Assembly: GCF_032854445.1 (NCBI RefSeq)
Contig: NC_088301.1
Span: forward strand, 6,806,044 to 6,866,043
Length of the DNA: 60,000 nt
From: Liolophura sinensis
Lineage: Eukaryota; Mollusca; Polyplacophora; Chitonida; Chitonidae
Direction of reading: 5' to 3'
Translations under genes and position numbers: made by a program
Notes under the pieces: model-generated
What the model was told of the DNA's origin: nothing
The model's database searches: none
Seen by the model: only the letters and a program-made list of their open reading frames with translations
Shown: piece by piece, positions 53,501 through 56,500 of the stretch
Position numbering within the stretch: position 1 is the stretch's first letter
How the letters are laid out: each line of letters begins with the position of its first letter

Positions 53501-56500
53501 CATGGAAACACTGCCTAAATACTGAGGGACGTCGTCGTTGAACTGTTCTGGTAGTGTGTATTTCTATTGCAGAGTGCAAACAAGTTTGAAGATGATGATG
53601 ATCAGTCAAGCAGTCAGGTGGGTTTTTGTCTTAATTAGGTTTAATTCTCATGTCATAAAACTTAACCTGCATGGAAACTGTATAAGAACGCAGAAACAGA
53701 CCGTATGCAAGTACATCTGAATTCTTGTTTCAAACTTCAAAGTATTGTATGGTTTACGGACATTTCATCTGTAACATGTGATTTACCTTTATAAGGCTTT
53801 TTTCACACCTTTATTGTTTCTTTATTTCTATGATTTAACATTCTGTCATCCTATATAAATCACGTTTTGCTATCCTTTAAACATTTGCCGGACTAAGCTC
53901 CAGCAAGGTCAAAAATGTTTATAAATGAACACATACTAGAATGCTATTGTGATTTTGACTGTGGTAATGACAAAACAATTACGCACAATATTATAATTTC
54001 AGATTCCATCATACCAGCCGAAATCACATTCCACAAAAAAGAAGATAATTATTAAGGTAATAAATTATCAATCTTTATTTTCTAAACTGCAAGCATATTT
54101 TTTTTTTACCTCCAATGATAGTCATCGTACAATTAATTCTAGTACTGGATTATTGTGTTAACTATCAGGAGTAAAAGCAAAGCTTGACTGTTTTTTGCAG
54201 ACACATGGTCATGTATTTACAGCATTTTCAACCAAGAAAGTATATTTCAAGAAAGTGTCATAAAATAAATGTCATAAAATAACATTTTGGCTCTGAAACT
54301 TACATGTACTTTTTGTCAGTAGAATATTAACAAACCTCAGAGCACCTTTCTAAAATCAGTAGAATCTCTTAGAATTGGGCAGAATATACAACATTATAGT
54401 CGCGTGGGTAATTTTAGGTGTCATAGTTTGTTTGTTGTGGGTTGTTTTTGAAGAAACATGACCTCCAATTTGAAGGTCATTTGTAAACCTGAGGTATAGT
54501 TACGTTACTTATTACTCAATATCAGTTTTCACCCAGTTAACCTGTTAACCTGTTAATTAACTCTGCTACAGAAACCAGGGGAGTCTTCAACAGCGGGCTG
54601 TCAAGTAGTAGAGACCAAGGCTAAACTAACCTCCAGCGGCCTTCGCTCTGCCGAAACCTACATCCAGGAGGTTTGTACACTTAGCACCAGTATGTTTGTT
54701 GGTGAAAAAACCTGAATATAGTCATGATTAAATGCCGCAGTCATGAATTGTCTTATCAAAGTCATGAATTGTCCAAAATCATGAATGAAAATATTGGAGG
54801 GAAAAAAATGAGTCATGAATTTTTAGCATATCAGTTTATGTAGTACACCAAGTGTTGACTTCCACTAAGAGAGAAAGCAGTGTTAAGGTAAATATAAGGA
54901 GTTATGTCTTAAATAGTACTGCATGTATTGAGCTCACGTTTTGCATACATGTAAAGCTCAATAAAACAAGTGGGATCTTTCTACCTTTTTTTGTTGCTTT
55001 TTTTTTTTAATCATAAAAACTACGTTTTTTGAACTTCATTCGAGATGTACCAAAACGGCCTCAAGATCAATAAGTGATCTTAGACAAGTCAGAATTTCAG
55101 ATTGTTATTTCTTATGTAACAAGGTCAAAATATTGCTTGCAAACATAAATTCTGGGTGAGTTATTGTAATACAGATTTCATTTCAAATATCAGAAAAGAA
55201 CATCCCAAATTTAATGATTGAAATTTTGACTGAAATCGGAGAAAGCTTCATGATCCTGGGGAATCCTGATTAGGCTATGAATAACTTCAGCTCGTACATT
55301 GTACTTTTCTACCTGTGTTTAGGTTAAGCAGACACTGGGACCGGAATCGTATAAAATCTTCAGCGGACTCTTTGTGCCTACAAGAAAAATGAAAATTTTG
55401 CTGAAATGACAGCAGCTCTGGCTGACCTTTTTACAGATTTACCTGCAAACTACAAACTCTTCAGAAGTAAGCTGTTTTTATTGATGTGTTGTTGAAGAAC
55501 CAAAACATTTCCTTGTCTTTAACCCTTAAACTTAAGAAGCCATGACATTACGCCGTCTTGAGCTTTAACTATCCATCTGGAGAGGCAACTTGAACACGGC
55601 GTTTTTTAGCTGTATGTTTATATAAAATCCATTACTGTCATGTAAGTGAAATATTCTTTAGGGCGTAAAACACCAATCAGACAGATATATAAGGTCCATC
55701 CTGCTGAGAATGGTGATCATTCAAATCAAATTTGTTTTTTTTTTATGGCAGCTATACTAAAAGTTATTCATTCGATGTTGCAAAGAAGATATAATTTATG
55801 ATAGATTTTTCAAGTTTTGCGTGCAGACCTATATACTCCTGAACTGCAATCCCATTTAATCTGTTTCTTTATTTGATTGGTGTTTTATGCCGTACTCAAG
55901 AATATTTCACTTATCCGATGGCGGCCAGCATTATGGAGGGAGGAAGTCAAGCAGAACCTGGGAAAACCCAAGACCATCCGCGGGTTGCTGACAGACCGTC
56001 CCACGTACGTCCCTAGAGGAAGCCAGGATGAGCTGGTCAAGAACTCAAAGCGACTGGCTGTCCATTTAATATGTCTTCATGATATTCCCACAGTATATCC
56101 ATAATCAGCCATTTGGTGGAAATCCTTCCTGCAATAATGAGGCATATGACACGTACTTCAAGGACTCCCTTGTCATATGACTGAAAAATTGTTTAGTATG
56201 ACGTTAAGCCCTAAGCACTCACTCACTCACTCACTTACTCAGCCATTCAGATTAAATGTGTCGATCATGCTCACTTCTTGTTTTGAAATTATTTCTTCCT
56301 TTCTTAAATGGCTGTGTTGTACTTTCTTTGGTGGGTTAGAATTACGTTTACTTTATAATAAATCATATAAAGAGAACAATTTTTTTGACACCCTTATTTC
56401 ACAAGGGTGCTTTAAACAGTGAGTTGTTTTTGCTTCTGTTGTTATCGTACATGAAGAAAAATCATGTATATCCCTCGCCCCACTCTCTACCCATCAAGCA

